NCBI RefSeq assembly: GCF_900130005.1
Contig: NZ_FQXP01000011.1
Span: 71,958 to 135,957, forward strand
Origin: Clostridium collagenovorans DSM 3089
GTDB lineage: Bacteria > Bacillota > Clostridia > Clostridiales > Clostridiaceae
DNA length: 64,000 nucleotides
Reading direction: 5' to 3'
Under the pieces are notes generated by a model. The model did not search any database and was not told the DNA's origin. It worked only from the letters and a program-made list of their open reading frames with translations. The stretch's first letter is position 1, and the number at the start of each line of letters is the position of its first letter. Position numbers and translations under genes: made by a program. This document shows, piece after piece, positions 1 through 9,331 of this stretch.

Positions 1-226
1 CATGAAGAAGTCCTTGCTTGTATAACCCCACCTTAAAGCAATACTTCATAACTAACAACTTGTGATTAGTTATTGTTTTAAAATGATTAATCATATTCAT
101 TCTTCAATCCCCCTAAATTCTTTTGTTTTGACAACTCTAAATATTTTACTTTAAATAAACACCTATATATATTTTACTCCTGTTATATAATTTTATCCAA
201 ACCTATTGCTTAAAGAGCATAAATTA

Positions 227-265
227 AAGACGTAAAATCTATAAAACTTATAAATTTTACGTCTT
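227..265 (-). terminator. Terminator of the carbonic anhydrase gene
   Basis: A 12-bp perfect inverted repeat (AAGACGTAAAAT and its complement) with a 15-nt loop lies just past the stop codon of the carbonic anhydrase. A-rich and T-rich flanks would let it work in both directions. Nothing else could be recognised in bases 1-226. Confidence 0.75.
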
Positions 266-287
266 AATTAAAAATGTTTAGCCTTAT

Positions 288-851
288 TTATTCATCATAC
301 CCATTAACTATTACATCAAGTTTACCTGTTACAGGGTCCATAACTAAACCGTGAACTGATACCCCCTGTGGCATTAATGGATGATTTTTTATGACCTTAA
401 CACTATCTTTAATAGACTCTTCTACAGAATCAAATCCATGAAGCCACTTTTTAAGATCTATACCACTATTGTAAAGCATATCTAAGGACTCTTTAGAAAT
501 ACCTCGTTCAATAGCCTTATTTAGTAATTGTTCTGTATCTAAATTACACATTCCACAGCCATGATGACCTATTACTAATATCTCATCAGCATCAAACTCA
601 TAAATAGCTACAATAATACTTCTAATTATACTACCAAAAGGATGTGTAACTGTAGCACCAGCATTTTTAACTATTTTTACATCTCCATTTTTGATATTTA
701 ATGCCTTAGGTAACAAATCTGTAAGCCTAGTATCCATACAAGATAAAACAAGCATTTTTTTCTTAGGATTTTTTGATGTAACATACTGCTCATACTCTTT
801 ATTATCCACAAATTTTTCATTAAAAGCTAATATTTCATCTAATTTTCTCAT
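288..851 (-). CDS. Beta-class carbonic anhydrase
   Basis: Zinc enzyme that interconverts CO2 and bicarbonate in the cytoplasm. The 187-residue length and the motifs fit the beta class: CMDTR (Cys38, Asp40, Arg42) supplies one zinc ligand and the Asp-Arg dyad, and GHHGCGMC supplies the other ligands (His96 and Cys99). The N-terminal helix and the segment KNAGATVTHPFGS are also typical. The ATG is preceded by GAGAGGAT. It stands alone, with its own terminator downstream and a 257-bp AT-rich gap upstream in which I see no clear promoter. In anaerobic acetogenic or fermentative clostridia such an enzyme probably supplies bicarbonate for carboxylations; that role is inference. Confidence 0.95.
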   Translation of the reverse strand: MRKLDEILAFNEKFVDNKEYEQYVTSKNPKKKMLVLSCMDTRLTDLLPKALNIKNGDVKIVKNAGATVTHPFGSIIRSIIVAIYEFDADEILVIGHHGCGMCNLDTEQLLNKAIERGISKESLDMLYNSGIDLKKWLHGFDSVEESIKDSVKVIKNHPLMPQGVSVHGLVMDPVTGKLDVIVNGYDE

Positions 852-1108
852 AGAATCCTCTCTTTAATTATAAATTCTTAATTTATATGATTAGAATTAT
901 CTTTTTAATATATAACTATATTCACCCTAAAATCTACTATTATTAATATTTAACTACTCAAATATTAATATATTTTCTTTTTTATAAATTTTATTTTAAA
1001 AACTTTATATGTTAACTGAAAAGATATTTATAATATTTAACTTTAATTTTTATTTAAGTAAATTCTCCTATAATTATACCTATATGAAGTTAGCCAAAAC
1101 TTATATTG

Positions 1109-2272
1109 TTAAATTAGCTTATCATTTTTAAGCAAATTAAATAATGTAGGATTTAAGTTAAACTCCTCCATTAAAGACTTAACCTCAGATAATGCCTTAC
1201 TTCTCTTCTCTTCAGATATATTAGCCTTAGATGCTCTAATCAATATATTCTTAGGAGAATGTGCAATATCTATAAACTCTAAGAGTTGAGTCTTATATCC
1301 TAGTACTTCTAATAAATTAGCCCTAACTGAATCTGTCATTAAAGCAGCTACTCTTTCTTGAATTATTCCGTACTTTGTCAAAATGGAGAAAGAATCAGTT
1401 TTAATTTGTTCATTAAACTCATGTTGACAACATGGAACAGAAAAAATCATTTTAGTATTCCACTTTATAGCATTATATAGTGCATAATCTGTAGCTATAT
1501 CACAAGCATGCAGAGTTATGACCATGTCAACCTTATTGTTATATTTAAATCCGTTAATATCACCTAGTTCAAAATGTAAGTTCTCATAATTATAACTCTT
1601 AGCTATATCATTACACTTTTTAATTACATCTTCCTTAAGGTCTAATCCTATCATTTTAACCTTGATCTTTTTAATCTCTACAAAATAATAATATAATACA
1701 AAAGTTAAATATGATTTACCGCATCCAAAATCTAAAATAGTAAGTTCTTTAAAATCATTTTTCTTTACTTCATCATCAATAATCTCAACAAATCTATTTA
1801 TTTGTTTGTATTTATCATACTTAGAATTGACTACTTTACCTTCCTTTGTAAAAACACCTAAGTCTATAAGAGGTTCAATTATCATCCCTTCTTGAAGTAT
1901 ATAGTTCTTTTGCTTATTATGTTCTTTGTTAGCTAACTTAGCATTATCACCTTTTTTCTTGCTCAAATGAATTTTACCTTTCTTAGATATCTTAAGATCA
2001 AAAGTAGTTTCCTTAGACCAAGCTGCAACTTGTTTATAGTTTTCACCTATGTACTCTTCTAGCCTTTCCTTAAGCATATTCACTTCTATATTTTCATGAA
2101 AAACTTGCTTATCAGTAAATCTCTCTATTTGATAGTACTGTTTTGATGACTTTTCTTTTAAAGTAAATTTTATTTTATTATATTCAATATCTTTATTCAT
2201 TTTATTACTAATAACTACTTTTATAATCTCATCTTTTATAATTTCATCAATTGCCTTTATTAATTCTTCCAT
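1109..2272 (-). CDS. SAM-dependent methyltransferase (Methyltransferase_32-like)
   Basis: The C-terminal two thirds form a class I methyltransferase fold: the SAM-binding motif I is LDFGCGKSYLT at about residues 180-190, followed by motif II around GLDLKED and the family-typical stretches ITLHACDIATD and VPCCQHEF. The first 130 residues are Lys/Glu rich and unlike a known domain to me. Members of this family are annotated as putative RNA or cytosolic methyltransferases, but the substrate is not established, so I give none. Start ATG follows AAGGTGTG. The gene is monocistronic, 200 bp downstream of thrS in the same direction, beyond the thrS terminator. Confidence 0.85.
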   Translation of the reverse strand: MEELIKAIDEIIKDEIIKVVISNKMNKDIEYNKIKFTLKEKSSKQYYQIERFTDKQVFHENIEVNMLKERLEEYIGENYKQVAAWSKETTFDLKISKKGKIHLSKKKGDNAKLANKEHNKQKNYILQEGMIIEPLIDLGVFTKEGKVVNSKYDKYKQINRFVEIIDDEVKKNDFKELTILDFGCGKSYLTFVLYYYFVEIKKIKVKMIGLDLKEDVIKKCNDIAKSYNYENLHFELGDINGFKYNNKVDMVITLHACDIATDYALYNAIKWNTKMIFSVPCCQHEFNEQIKTDSFSILTKYGIIQERVAALMTDSVRANLLEVLGYKTQLLEFIDIAHSPKNILIRASKANISEEKRSKALSEVKSLMEEFNLNPTLFNLLKNDKLI

Positions 2273-2427
2273 TTCAACACACCTTATAATTTATTTTCAC
2301 TATCTTATGTACAATAATATTATTATATCTTAAATTAAATAATTTAAAAGACTTATGAATAAATTGCTCTTATAAAATATTTTTATTATATTTTATAAAA
2401 ACTAACTTAATATAAAGTTCAATAAAA

Positions 2428-2463
2428 AAGTCCTTTATGACTTATTTTCATCATAAAGGACTT
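2428..2463 (-). terminator. thrS terminator
   Basis: A 13-bp perfect stem (AAGTCCTTTATGA and its complement) with a 10-nt loop follows the thrS stop codon and is flanked by an A-run that reads as a U-tract on the minus strand. Confidence 0.85.
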
Positions 2464-2478
2464 CTTATAACACTTGCT

Positions 2479-4386
2479 TTAAATTTCTTTATTCTTAATT
2501 TCTACAACAATTCTGTCTATTAACTCCTGTAATTTTAGGCTACCTTCTTCTCCATTCTTTCTGCTTCTTAATGAAATTTCATTATTAGATTGTTCTTTCT
2601 CTCCAACAACAATCATATATGGTACTCTTTCATTTCTAGCTTCTCTTATTTTATATCCTATTTTTTCATCTCTACCATCAATTTCTGATCTTATACCCTT
2701 AGATACTAATTGAGCCTTAACACTTTCTGCATAATCACTAAATTTCTCTGATATAGGTAATATTTTTACTTGAACTGGTGAAATCCATGTTGGGAATTTT
2801 CCAGCAAAGTGTTCAATTAATATTCCTATAAATCTTTCTATACTTCCAAAAATTACTCTATGAATAACTATTGGTCTATGCTTTTCACCATCACTACCTA
2901 TATAGTCAAGTTCGAATCTTTGAGGTAATTGGAAATCTAATTGTATAGTTCCACACTGCCAAGTTCTGCCTATACTATCTTCAAGATGAAAATCTATCTT
3001 AGGGCCATAAAAAGCTCCATCTCCTTCATTTATCTTATAATCTAGATTTAATTCATCTAAGGCAGCTTTTAAAGAGTTTTCTGCTAATTCCCACTCTTCA
3101 TCACTTCCCATAGAATCCTCTGGTCTTGTAGACAACTCTAAAGAGTATTTAAATCCAAAGCTTGAATACACCTTATCTATAAGGTCCACAACACCCTTTA
3201 TTTCAGACTTTATTTGATCAGGAAGCATAAATATATGCGCATCATCTTGAGTGAAAGCTCGCACCCTCATAAGGCCATGTAAGGCACCTGAAAGTTCATG
3301 TCTATGAACTCTACCTAATTCTCCAACTCTCATTGGAAAATCTCTATATGAATGTGACTCGGATTTATAAACTAACATTCCTCCTGGACAGTTCATTGGC
3401 TTTAAAGCAAATTCTTCTTCATCAATAGTTGAAGTATACATATTTTCTTTATAATGATACCAATGTCCTGAAGTCTCCCATAACCTTTTATTAAGCATTA
3501 TAGGAGTTTCTATTTCTACATATCCAGCCTTTTGATGTAACTCTCTCCAAAACTCTATTAAAGTATTTTTAAGAATTACACCCTTAGGTAAGAAAAATGG
3601 AAATCCTGGTCCTTCTTCAGTAAAAGTAAATAACTTCAGTTCCTTACCTAACTTTCTATGATCTCTTTTTTTAGCTTCTTCTAAATTATGAAGATGAGTC
3701 TCTAATAATGTTTTATTAGCAAACCCAACCCCATATATTCTTTGAAGCATTTTATTTTTATCATTACCTCTCCAATAAGCTCCAGCTACACCTGTTAACT
3801 TAAAGGCCTTTATATATTTAGTAGATGGGATATGAGGTCCCCTACATAAATCAATAAAATCTCCTTGCTTGTATAAAGATATTTTCACATCTTCAGGTAA
3901 GTCTTTTATAAGTTCTACCTTATAACTCTCACCCTTATCTTCCATAAGCTTTATTGCTTCTTCTCTTGATATATCTATTTTATCAAAGGATAAATTTTCT
4001 TGTATTATCTTATTCATTTCTTTCTCTATTTTTTGCAATTCTTCCACTGAAAAAGGTTTTTCTATATCAAAATCGTAATAAAATCCATTATCTATTGATG
4101 GACCTATAGCAAGTTTAACATCCTTATAAAGTCTTTTTACTGCTTGAGCCATTACATGAGAAGTAGAATGTCTGATAACTTCCATTGCTCTTTCATCATC
4201 TGATGTTAGTATATTAACCTCATCATTATCATTTAATTTATAGTCTAAACCCACTAATGTTCCATTTACTTCACCTACTATAGCTGATTTAGCTAAATTT
4301 CTGCTTATTGAATTTGCAAGTTCATAAATATTAGAACCTTCTTCAACCTTTTTAATTGATCCATCTTTAAGTCTTATATTAATCAT
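2479..4386 (-). CDS. thrS: Threonyl-tRNA synthetase
   Basis: Charges tRNA-Thr. Full length (635 residues) with the expected order: TGS domain (1-62), editing domain with the HSTSHVMAQ motif (His73 and His77 of the HxxxH site), class II catalytic core with the motif 2 region (PMRVGELGRVHRHE), the zinc-site Cys in NCPGGM, and a C-terminal anticodon-binding domain ending near VVEIKNKEI. The ATG follows a strong AGGAGG. It is transcribed alone behind a T-box leader, so expression should rise when uncharged tRNA-Thr accumulates. Nothing is missing or unusual in the protein. Confidence 0.98.
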   Translation of the reverse strand: MINIRLKDGSIKKVEEGSNIYELANSISRNLAKSAIVGEVNGTLVGLDYKLNDNDEVNILTSDDERAMEVIRHSTSHVMAQAVKRLYKDVKLAIGPSIDNGFYYDFDIEKPFSVEELQKIEKEMNKIIQENLSFDKIDISREEAIKLMEDKGESYKVELIKDLPEDVKISLYKQGDFIDLCRGPHIPSTKYIKAFKLTGVAGAYWRGNDKNKMLQRIYGVGFANKTLLETHLHNLEEAKKRDHRKLGKELKLFTFTEEGPGFPFFLPKGVILKNTLIEFWRELHQKAGYVEIETPIMLNKRLWETSGHWYHYKENMYTSTIDEEEFALKPMNCPGGMLVYKSESHSYRDFPMRVGELGRVHRHELSGALHGLMRVRAFTQDDAHIFMLPDQIKSEIKGVVDLIDKVYSSFGFKYSLELSTRPEDSMGSDEEWELAENSLKAALDELNLDYKINEGDGAFYGPKIDFHLEDSIGRTWQCGTIQLDFQLPQRFELDYIGSDGEKHRPIVIHRVIFGSIERFIGILIEHFAGKFPTWISPVQVKILPISEKFSDYAESVKAQLVSKGIRSEIDGRDEKIGYKIREARNERVPYMIVVGEKEQSNNEISLRSRKNGEEGSLKLQELIDRIVVEIKNKEI

Positions 4387-4410
4387 CTTTCTACCTCCTT
4401 TTTTTATTTA

Positions 4411-4448
4411 AAAACAAAAAAACATCCATCCCAGTGTTGGGACGAATG
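4411..4448 (-). terminator. T-box-controlled attenuator terminator before thrS
   Basis: Hairpin with an 11-bp stem (bases 4423-4448, two G-U pairs) followed on the minus strand by seven U residues, 25 nt before the thrS Shine-Dalgarno. It is the terminator partner of the T-box antiterminator. Confidence 0.9.
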
Positions 4449-4690
4449 CTGTTATCCGTGGTTCCACCCAAATTGAATTAAAATAATTCAATTCTTCTCA
4501 ATTGTTTAACGACCTTCGCCGATGACATTTCACTAAACCTAGCTACTAAGTCATAGCTCCAGGGTAGTTGTTCTTATAGGCATATTTAAGAATGTTCTCA
4601 ACTTGTAACATTCTCTCTCTGGAAACTGTACTCTATAATACTTTTCCCTCTCTTTGCTTTTATCTATATCTTTTATTATATATTTTGCTG
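4449..4690 (-). promoter_or_regulatory. T-box leader (tRNA-Thr sensing) of thrS
   Basis: The hallmark T-box sequence GGGTGGAACCACG is read on the minus strand at 4457-4469, with the tRNA acceptor-binding bulge inside it. Upstream come a Stem I region with the AGAGAGAA (AG bulge) segment and a specifier side containing ACUACC at 4563-4568; ACU and ACC are both threonine codons, which agrees with the thrS gene it serves. Which of the two codons is bulged cannot be fixed by eye. Uncharged tRNA-Thr should stabilise the antiterminator and permit thrS transcription. Confidence 0.93.
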
Positions 4691-5163
4691 CATAGTCCAT
4701 ATTTATACCTTAAAGAACTAGCAGTCTCCCTAATAAATGTACTAAAACATAATAAAAATTAGCTTTTATTATGAAATTTAGTAACTATAAATATTATTTA
4801 AAACTCTTCTTATACTTACCTTTTATTGAAATTAATACTATCACTTTTATGCTTAATTGTAAATAGATTTTACGTCATTGATTGTATATTTTATAATATT
4901 AGTTATCATATGATGTTTTTTAATACACTGATACTTAAAATTCAAGTGTATTTTAAACATATATTAGCATACTTTATTTTCAATCTTTACTTTTGATTTT
5001 ATTATAATATAATTTTAAAATCCAATGTTATTTATGTAAACTGTTCATTCTTATAATACTTTTTATACTTTTTAAACTCTTTCTTGAAAAAACGGTTTAG
5101 ATCTTATAGCATTACTTATTCTTTAAATCCTAAAAATAATATTACCTTATTAAAATAGTTATT
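4691..5163. other. Intergenic region with inverted repeats
   Basis: No gene is visible. Bases 4748-4773 are a 10-bp perfect inverted repeat (CATAATAAAA / TTTTATTATG, 6-nt loop), extended by ACTAAA and TTTAGT outside it (4741-4782). A second 8-bp repeat (AATACACT / AGTGTATT) lies at 4922-4952, and an ATTAAAATA / TATTTTAAT dyad overlaps the stop of the CarD-like gene at about 5149-5168. Some of these may terminate the CarD-like transcript; none has a convincing U-tract. Confidence 0.5.
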
Positions 5164-5667
5164 TTAATCTTCATCAGAGGTGTGACTTTTTATATATGAT
5201 TTTACTGATTCTGGAGAAATATCTAGTACAGTAGCAAACTCTTCATTTAATAATTTTTCTGCTGTTTGCATAATTTCCTCATCATTTTTACCTATTTTTT
5301 TCCCATTTGATTGTTTATCACATTTATTTGAATATATGCTTTTTACTAAAGTCATTAAATTATCACATTCACCACTTTTTAGCATAGCCTTAAATTTCTC
5401 ATTTCTAAGCTTATCATCATTTATCCATAAACATTCTGTATCATTCATGTTATTTATAGCCAAATCAACCTCTCCCTCTGAGAGTACTTTTCTAATAGGA
5501 ATTTTTTTATTGTCTACAGGAATTTTTATTACAGTGTTTTTAGAATAAACAGGAGATAACACATAATATTCTTTTAAAACATCATCCATTAACTTCTCTT
5601 TTTTAATATCTATAACTTTACATACACCAGTCATTCCATACATTACATAATCATTAACTTCAAACAT
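5164..5667 (-). CDS. CarD-like / TRCF-interaction-domain transcription regulator
   Basis: The first 60 residues (MFEVNDYVMYGMTGVCKVIDI, then the strand YYVLSPVYSKNTVIKIPVDN) match the CarD_CdnL_TRCF RNA polymerase-interaction domain, and the remaining 100 residues are helical, as in CarD-type proteins. Family members bind the RNA polymerase beta subunit and modulate open-complex stability at promoters. At 167 residues it has the usual length. It begins at an ATG after AAAGGAGT. Its leader contains an intrinsic terminator at the very 5' end of the transcript, so the gene is probably controlled by premature termination. Target promoters are unknown. Confidence 0.88.
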   Translation of the reverse strand: MFEVNDYVMYGMTGVCKVIDIKKEKLMDDVLKEYYVLSPVYSKNTVIKIPVDNKKIPIRKVLSEGEVDLAINNMNDTECLWINDDKLRNEKFKAMLKSGECDNLMTLVKSIYSNKCDKQSNGKKIGKNDEEIMQTAEKLLNEEFATVLDISPESVKSYIKSHTSDED

Positions 5668-5701
5668 AAAATTACTCCTTTCTTTTAATTAAGTATATTT
5701 G

Positions 5702-5751
5702 CAAAAAAACAAAAGCAGCCTTAACAACTGGATTTACGTTATTAAAACTAC
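5702..5751 (-). terminator. Leader terminator/attenuator upstream of the CarD-like gene
   Basis: On the minus strand bases 5751-5715 fold into a 14-bp stem (with several G-U pairs) around a 9-nt loop, followed by UUUUGUUUUUUU. It lies about 35 nt upstream of the CarD-like ATG and within about 10-15 nt of the predicted transcription start, so most transcripts would be about 55 nt unless something opens the hairpin. Confidence 0.7.
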
Positions 5752-5764
5752 TCGCTGTATCTCT

Positions 5765-5794
5765 ATTGTAACACATAAAAATTTTCTAATGTAA
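5765..5794 (-). promoter_or_regulatory. Predicted sigma-A promoter of the CarD-like gene
   Basis: Minus strand TTACAT (5794-5789), 18-bp spacer, TACAAT (5770-5765), with TGTGT just before the -10. The start site should fall near 5758. The rest of the gap up to 6069 shows no gene. Confidence 0.6.
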
Positions 5795-6069
5795 GTAAAT
5801 CCTAAAATAATTTACCTATTTATGAAGATTTGCTTACTATTCAAGGGTTTTATTAACTAATATTCAACTTTATTACTATAATCAACTTATCTTTTAATCA
5901 ATCCTTAATCATATGCAGAACTAAGATTCATATTTGAAAGCTATGCCTTAGTTTAGATTAAAACTATATAACTATAATAATTTCCACCCATAAATTTAGT
6001 GCATTACTTACAAACTACTAATAGAATTTTTATATAATTACATTAGATTTATATCTATAATGATTATGT

Positions 6070-6900
6070 TTATACTATTACATTATTATTTAACCACTCA
6101 GCAACACCATTATCATTATTACTTCCTATAATGCTTGTAGAAATTGATTTCAATTCATATACAGCATTATCTACAGCATAACACTCATCTGAAATTTCAA
6201 ACATAGAAAGATCATTTCTTCCATCTCCAAAAGAAATAACTTTATTACATTTTAATAGTTCTTTTAGTTGCAAAATTGCTGTTGCTTTATTTACATTTAC
6301 AGGCATTATTTCAAGCCAATATTCTCCAGTGTTTCTATCTCTTTGATACACACAAGAATATTTTTCTTTTAAATATTCAAAAATAGGCATTAATTTCTGA
6401 TCTTTATCAATACAAACAAAATAAAATATCTGTCCAATTCCTAACTCTTCTAAATTTTTTATAGGATTATCTCTATAGTCACCTTTTCTGCTATCTATAA
6501 ATCCCTTCATACCTTTATTTAGCTTATTTACTGAATACGAAAACTTTTCCTCACCATTAATATGTGAATATACAATTGGAAATATTTCATTGGAGATAAG
6601 AATATTTAATACCTCAAGGCAATCTTTAGTATCAAAATAATTAGAGATTAGAATTTCACCTGACTTATTGTCAATAACAAAGGCTCCATTATAAATTATA
6701 ATTGGAATATCTACAATTATTTTCTTTGTTATTTTAGATGATGTTGAATTAGAACGTGCCATTGCATAAGAAAAAATCATTCCTTTATTAACCAAATTAT
6801 TTATTATACTAGCTGTATATAATGTTATCTCTTCACTGTCATTAATTAAGGTTCTATCTAAATCTTATACATATAATACCTTTTCTTCACTAATTTCCAT
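6070..6900 (-). pseudogene. HAD-superfamily (Cof/IIB) phosphatase, inactivated by an in-frame stop
   Basis: The true start is the ATG at 6900, behind AGGGGGAAGG. Reading on, codons 1-11 give MEISEEKVLYV, codon 12 is TAA (6867-6865), and the same frame then continues DLDRTLINDSEE and on to the stop at 6070. DLDRT is the DxDxT nucleophile motif of HAD enzymes, and relatives have Ser or Thr at the stop position, so a single change such as TCA to TAA explains it. The remaining motifs are intact: the GDGRNDLSMF motif IV and a C2B-type cap. An internal start at 6795 would give a 241-residue protein without the nucleophile, hence inactive as a phosphatase. Confidence 0.85.
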
Positions 6901-7186
6901 GAACCTTCCCCCTATATTTTTCATGCAAAACAATTATAGTACATTTTTAAAAATAACTATTTCCAAGTCTTAATATGTATTTTTTTATACTTAATCCATA
7001 TTATACCATGATATTTTCATAAAACTCATATCTTTTATCTAAGATTGAAATATTTTATTAATTCACGTATATGTTTTTATTATTTGAGTAGCAATTGTAC
7101 TAGATTGTATATTGATTTACAATTATTATAGATATGTACTAAAATCATAGCAATTATCATAATAAATAAAAATCGGAGATGACTTT

Positions 7187-7924
7187 ATGAATAATAAAAT
7201 AGAGAAATTATGTGAAATTATAAAAACTAGTAATAATATAGTTTTCTTTGGCGGCGCAGGTTGTAGTTGTGAAAGTGGAATACCTGACTTTAGAAGTGCT
7301 AATGGATTATTTAATGAAAGATTAAATATTACATTTACACCAGAGCAACTAGTATCTCATAGTTTTTATATTAAATATCCTGAGGAATTTTTTAATTTCT
7401 ATAAAGCAAAATTAATTTATTCTGAAGCTAAACCTAATGATACCCACATTGCTTTAGCTAAACTTGAAGAGTTAGGTAAATTAAAGACTGTTATTACTCA
7501 AAATATTGATGGACTTCATCAAGAAGCTGGTTCAAAAAAGGTTTTTGAACTTCATGGCTCTGTTCATAGAAATTATTGTACTAAATGTAATAATTTCTAT
7601 GATGCTAATTTTATTTTAAACTCAAAAGGAGTACCTACATGTACTAAATGTTCTGGAACTATTAAACCTGATGTAATTCTTTATGAAGAAAGTTTAGATA
7701 ATAATGTTATAACAGGAGCTGTTAAAGCTATAGCTCAAGCCGATACACTAATAATTGGAGGAACTTCCTTGGTAGTTTATCCTGCTGCTGGACTTATAGA
7801 TTACTTTAGAGGAAAAAATCTTATACTCATAAATAAGAGTACAACTTCCGCTGATAATAAAGCTACTTTAATTATAAATGATAATATTGGAAAAGTATTT
7901 TCTGAGGTTATGAAGATATTTTAA
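7187..7924 (+). CDS. Sir2-family NAD-dependent protein deacylase
   Basis: Removes acyl groups from lysines using NAD+. Visible motifs: GAGCSCESGIPDFR (NAD-binding loop, residues 23-36), TQNIDGLHQ, the catalytic His in FELHGS, two CTKC pairs about 27 residues apart that bind structural zinc, and GGTSLVVYPAAG. At 245 residues it is the normal size for a bacterial sirtuin (CobB/SrtN type). The double cysteine in GAGCSCES, where most relatives have GAGxST/AES, is a small departure. ATG preceded by CGGAGATG. It is monocistronic and faces away from the dead HAD gene. Confidence 0.95.
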   Translation: MNNKIEKLCEIIKTSNNIVFFGGAGCSCESGIPDFRSANGLFNERLNITFTPEQLVSHSFYIKYPEEFFNFYKAKLIYSEAKPNDTHIALAKLEELGKLKTVITQNIDGLHQEAGSKKVFELHGSVHRNYCTKCNNFYDANFILNSKGVPTCTKCSGTIKPDVILYEESLDNNVITGAVKAIAQADTLIIGGTSLVVYPAAGLIDYFRGKNLILINKSTTSADNKATLIINDNIGKVFSEVMKIF

Positions 7925-7929
7925 ATTTC

Positions 7930-8034
7930 AAATGAGCTGTATAACTAAGAATAAATTTAAAGTCATATTATAGTTATGATTGATTTATAATTATAATATG
8001 CTCAATATAAATTGATTAAGGTAACAGCTCATTT
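7930..8034 (+). repeat. Nested inverted repeat downstream of the sirtuin gene
   Basis: Outer arms AAATGAGCTGT (7930-7940) and its exact complement (8024-8034) enclose an inner 14-bp hairpin (arms 7964-7977 and 7987-8000, one G-U). The whole is 105 bp and begins 5 bp after the sirtuin stop. It may be a terminator-like structured 3' end or a small MITE-like element; there is no U-tract directly after the inner stem. Confidence 0.6.
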
Positions 8035-8189
8035 CTTAATACTCATCACACACAAAAGAAAACATATTAAAATTTCGCAATTAATTTTACCTTATCCTTA
8101 CCAAGCTGAGTTGTTCCTCGTATTTTAAAGTGTTATAATAATTTTAATCTCATCTGAAAATTTTTCCAATAATGAAAGGAGTTTTTACA

Positions 8190-9176
8190 ATGACAGCAGA
8201 TATGTTACAGACTAAAAAAGAAGTAAAAGTTTTTTTATTAATCAACTTTGGAATTATTATTATATTAGGTTTATTACTATTTCTTTCTCGTAGTACTACT
8301 AACTACCCTAATACCCCTTCAAATTTTGCTTTAACTTTTATGTTAATTCCAGCCTTCGCAGCTATTATCGTACTTAAGTATATATGCAAAATAGAATTTA
8401 CTAAAAATATAAATGACTTTTTTAAGATTTTTATATTTTCCACTTTATTACAGATTTCATTTTTAATTATAGGTACATTTTTTATAGAAGACTTAGATTC
8501 TATAGTTATTTCTATAACTCAAAGTATTACTTCCTTAGTTTTAATAATAAAGGTTTTTGAGTATAAGAACGACTTTGAAAGCCTTAATTTAAAATTTACT
8601 AAAAATATAAAAACATTATACTTTGATTTAGGTATATTTATAATTATATTTTTTCTTCCTCTTGTAATTGAATTGATTTTAAATAAACCAATAGCATTTT
8701 CACCAACAGCTATTTGGAAGGCACTACTATCTTCCATTTTAAATTTTTTCTTTGGCTTTATAATATTCTTTGGTGAAGAATTTGGCTGGAGATATTTTTT
8801 GCAACCAAGACTGCAAAAACTTTATGGTAAAAGACTTGGTGTAATAATTTTAGGAGCTATTTGGGGAATTTGGCATCTTCCTCTTTGTTTCACATTGTAT
8901 AGTCCTAAAACGCCTATTTTATGTGTTATTGGACATATAATTTCTTGTATAGGACTTGCTATTTTTATGGGCTATGCATATATGAATACCTGTAATATGT
9001 GGGTACCTATATTGATTCACTTATTAAATAATTGTCTTATAATTATGTTTAATAATGGCAGTATTGAATCAGTTCTTACCTCAAAAGATATTATAAGCTT
9101 AATTATTTTCAGCATAATTGTATATACTCCTTTTTTATTTACTAAGGTGTATAAAAAAGATTTACCTGAAAGTTAA
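8190..9176 (+). CDS. CPBP-family intramembrane metalloprotease
   Basis: Predicted Abi/CAAX protease-like membrane protein with about eight hydrophobic segments. The family motifs are present: GEEFGWRYFLQPRL (EExxxR) near residue 195, WGIWHLPLCF with the second-motif His, and HLLNN near the C-terminus. Members cleave prenylated or other membrane proteins in eukaryotes; in Firmicutes they are often linked to bacteriocin self-immunity, but no bacteriocin gene is next to this one. I chose the ATG at 8190 rather than 8172 because GAAAGGAG (8174-8181) lies 8 nt before it. A strong terminator follows. Confidence 0.9.
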   Translation: MTADMLQTKKEVKVFLLINFGIIIILGLLLFLSRSTTNYPNTPSNFALTFMLIPAFAAIIVLKYICKIEFTKNINDFFKIFIFSTLLQISFLIIGTFFIEDLDSIVISITQSITSLVLIIKVFEYKNDFESLNLKFTKNIKTLYFDLGIFIIIFFLPLVIELILNKPIAFSPTAIWKALLSSILNFFFGFIIFFGEEFGWRYFLQPRLQKLYGKRLGVIILGAIWGIWHLPLCFTLYSPKTPILCVIGHIISCIGLAIFMGYAYMNTCNMWVPILIHLLNNCLIIMFNNGSIESVLTSKDIISLIIFSIIVYTPFLFTKVYKKDLPES

Positions 9177-9183
9177 TATTTCT

Positions 9184-9240
9184 AAAAAACTTAGATATAA
9201 AGTATGCTCTAACTTACTTTTATATCTAAGTTTTTATTTT
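9184..9240 (+). terminator. Terminator between the CPBP and MerR genes
   Basis: Stem of about 19 bp (AAAAACTTAGATATAAA and complement) with a T-rich tail on the plus strand and an A-rich lead, so it can serve both convergent genes. Confidence 0.85.
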
Positions 9241-9331
9241 TTATAATAAAAGTATTTCTTAAATTCTATACTAATTATTATATATTGATATTTAAAAATA
9301 AGATTTCTAAGCTTATTTTTTTAGCTAATAC

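Noticed and set aside
6865..6867. Read-through or selenocysteine at the HAD stop
   Set aside because: The codon is TAA, which is not used for selenocysteine, and no special context is seen; a plain nonsense change is simpler.
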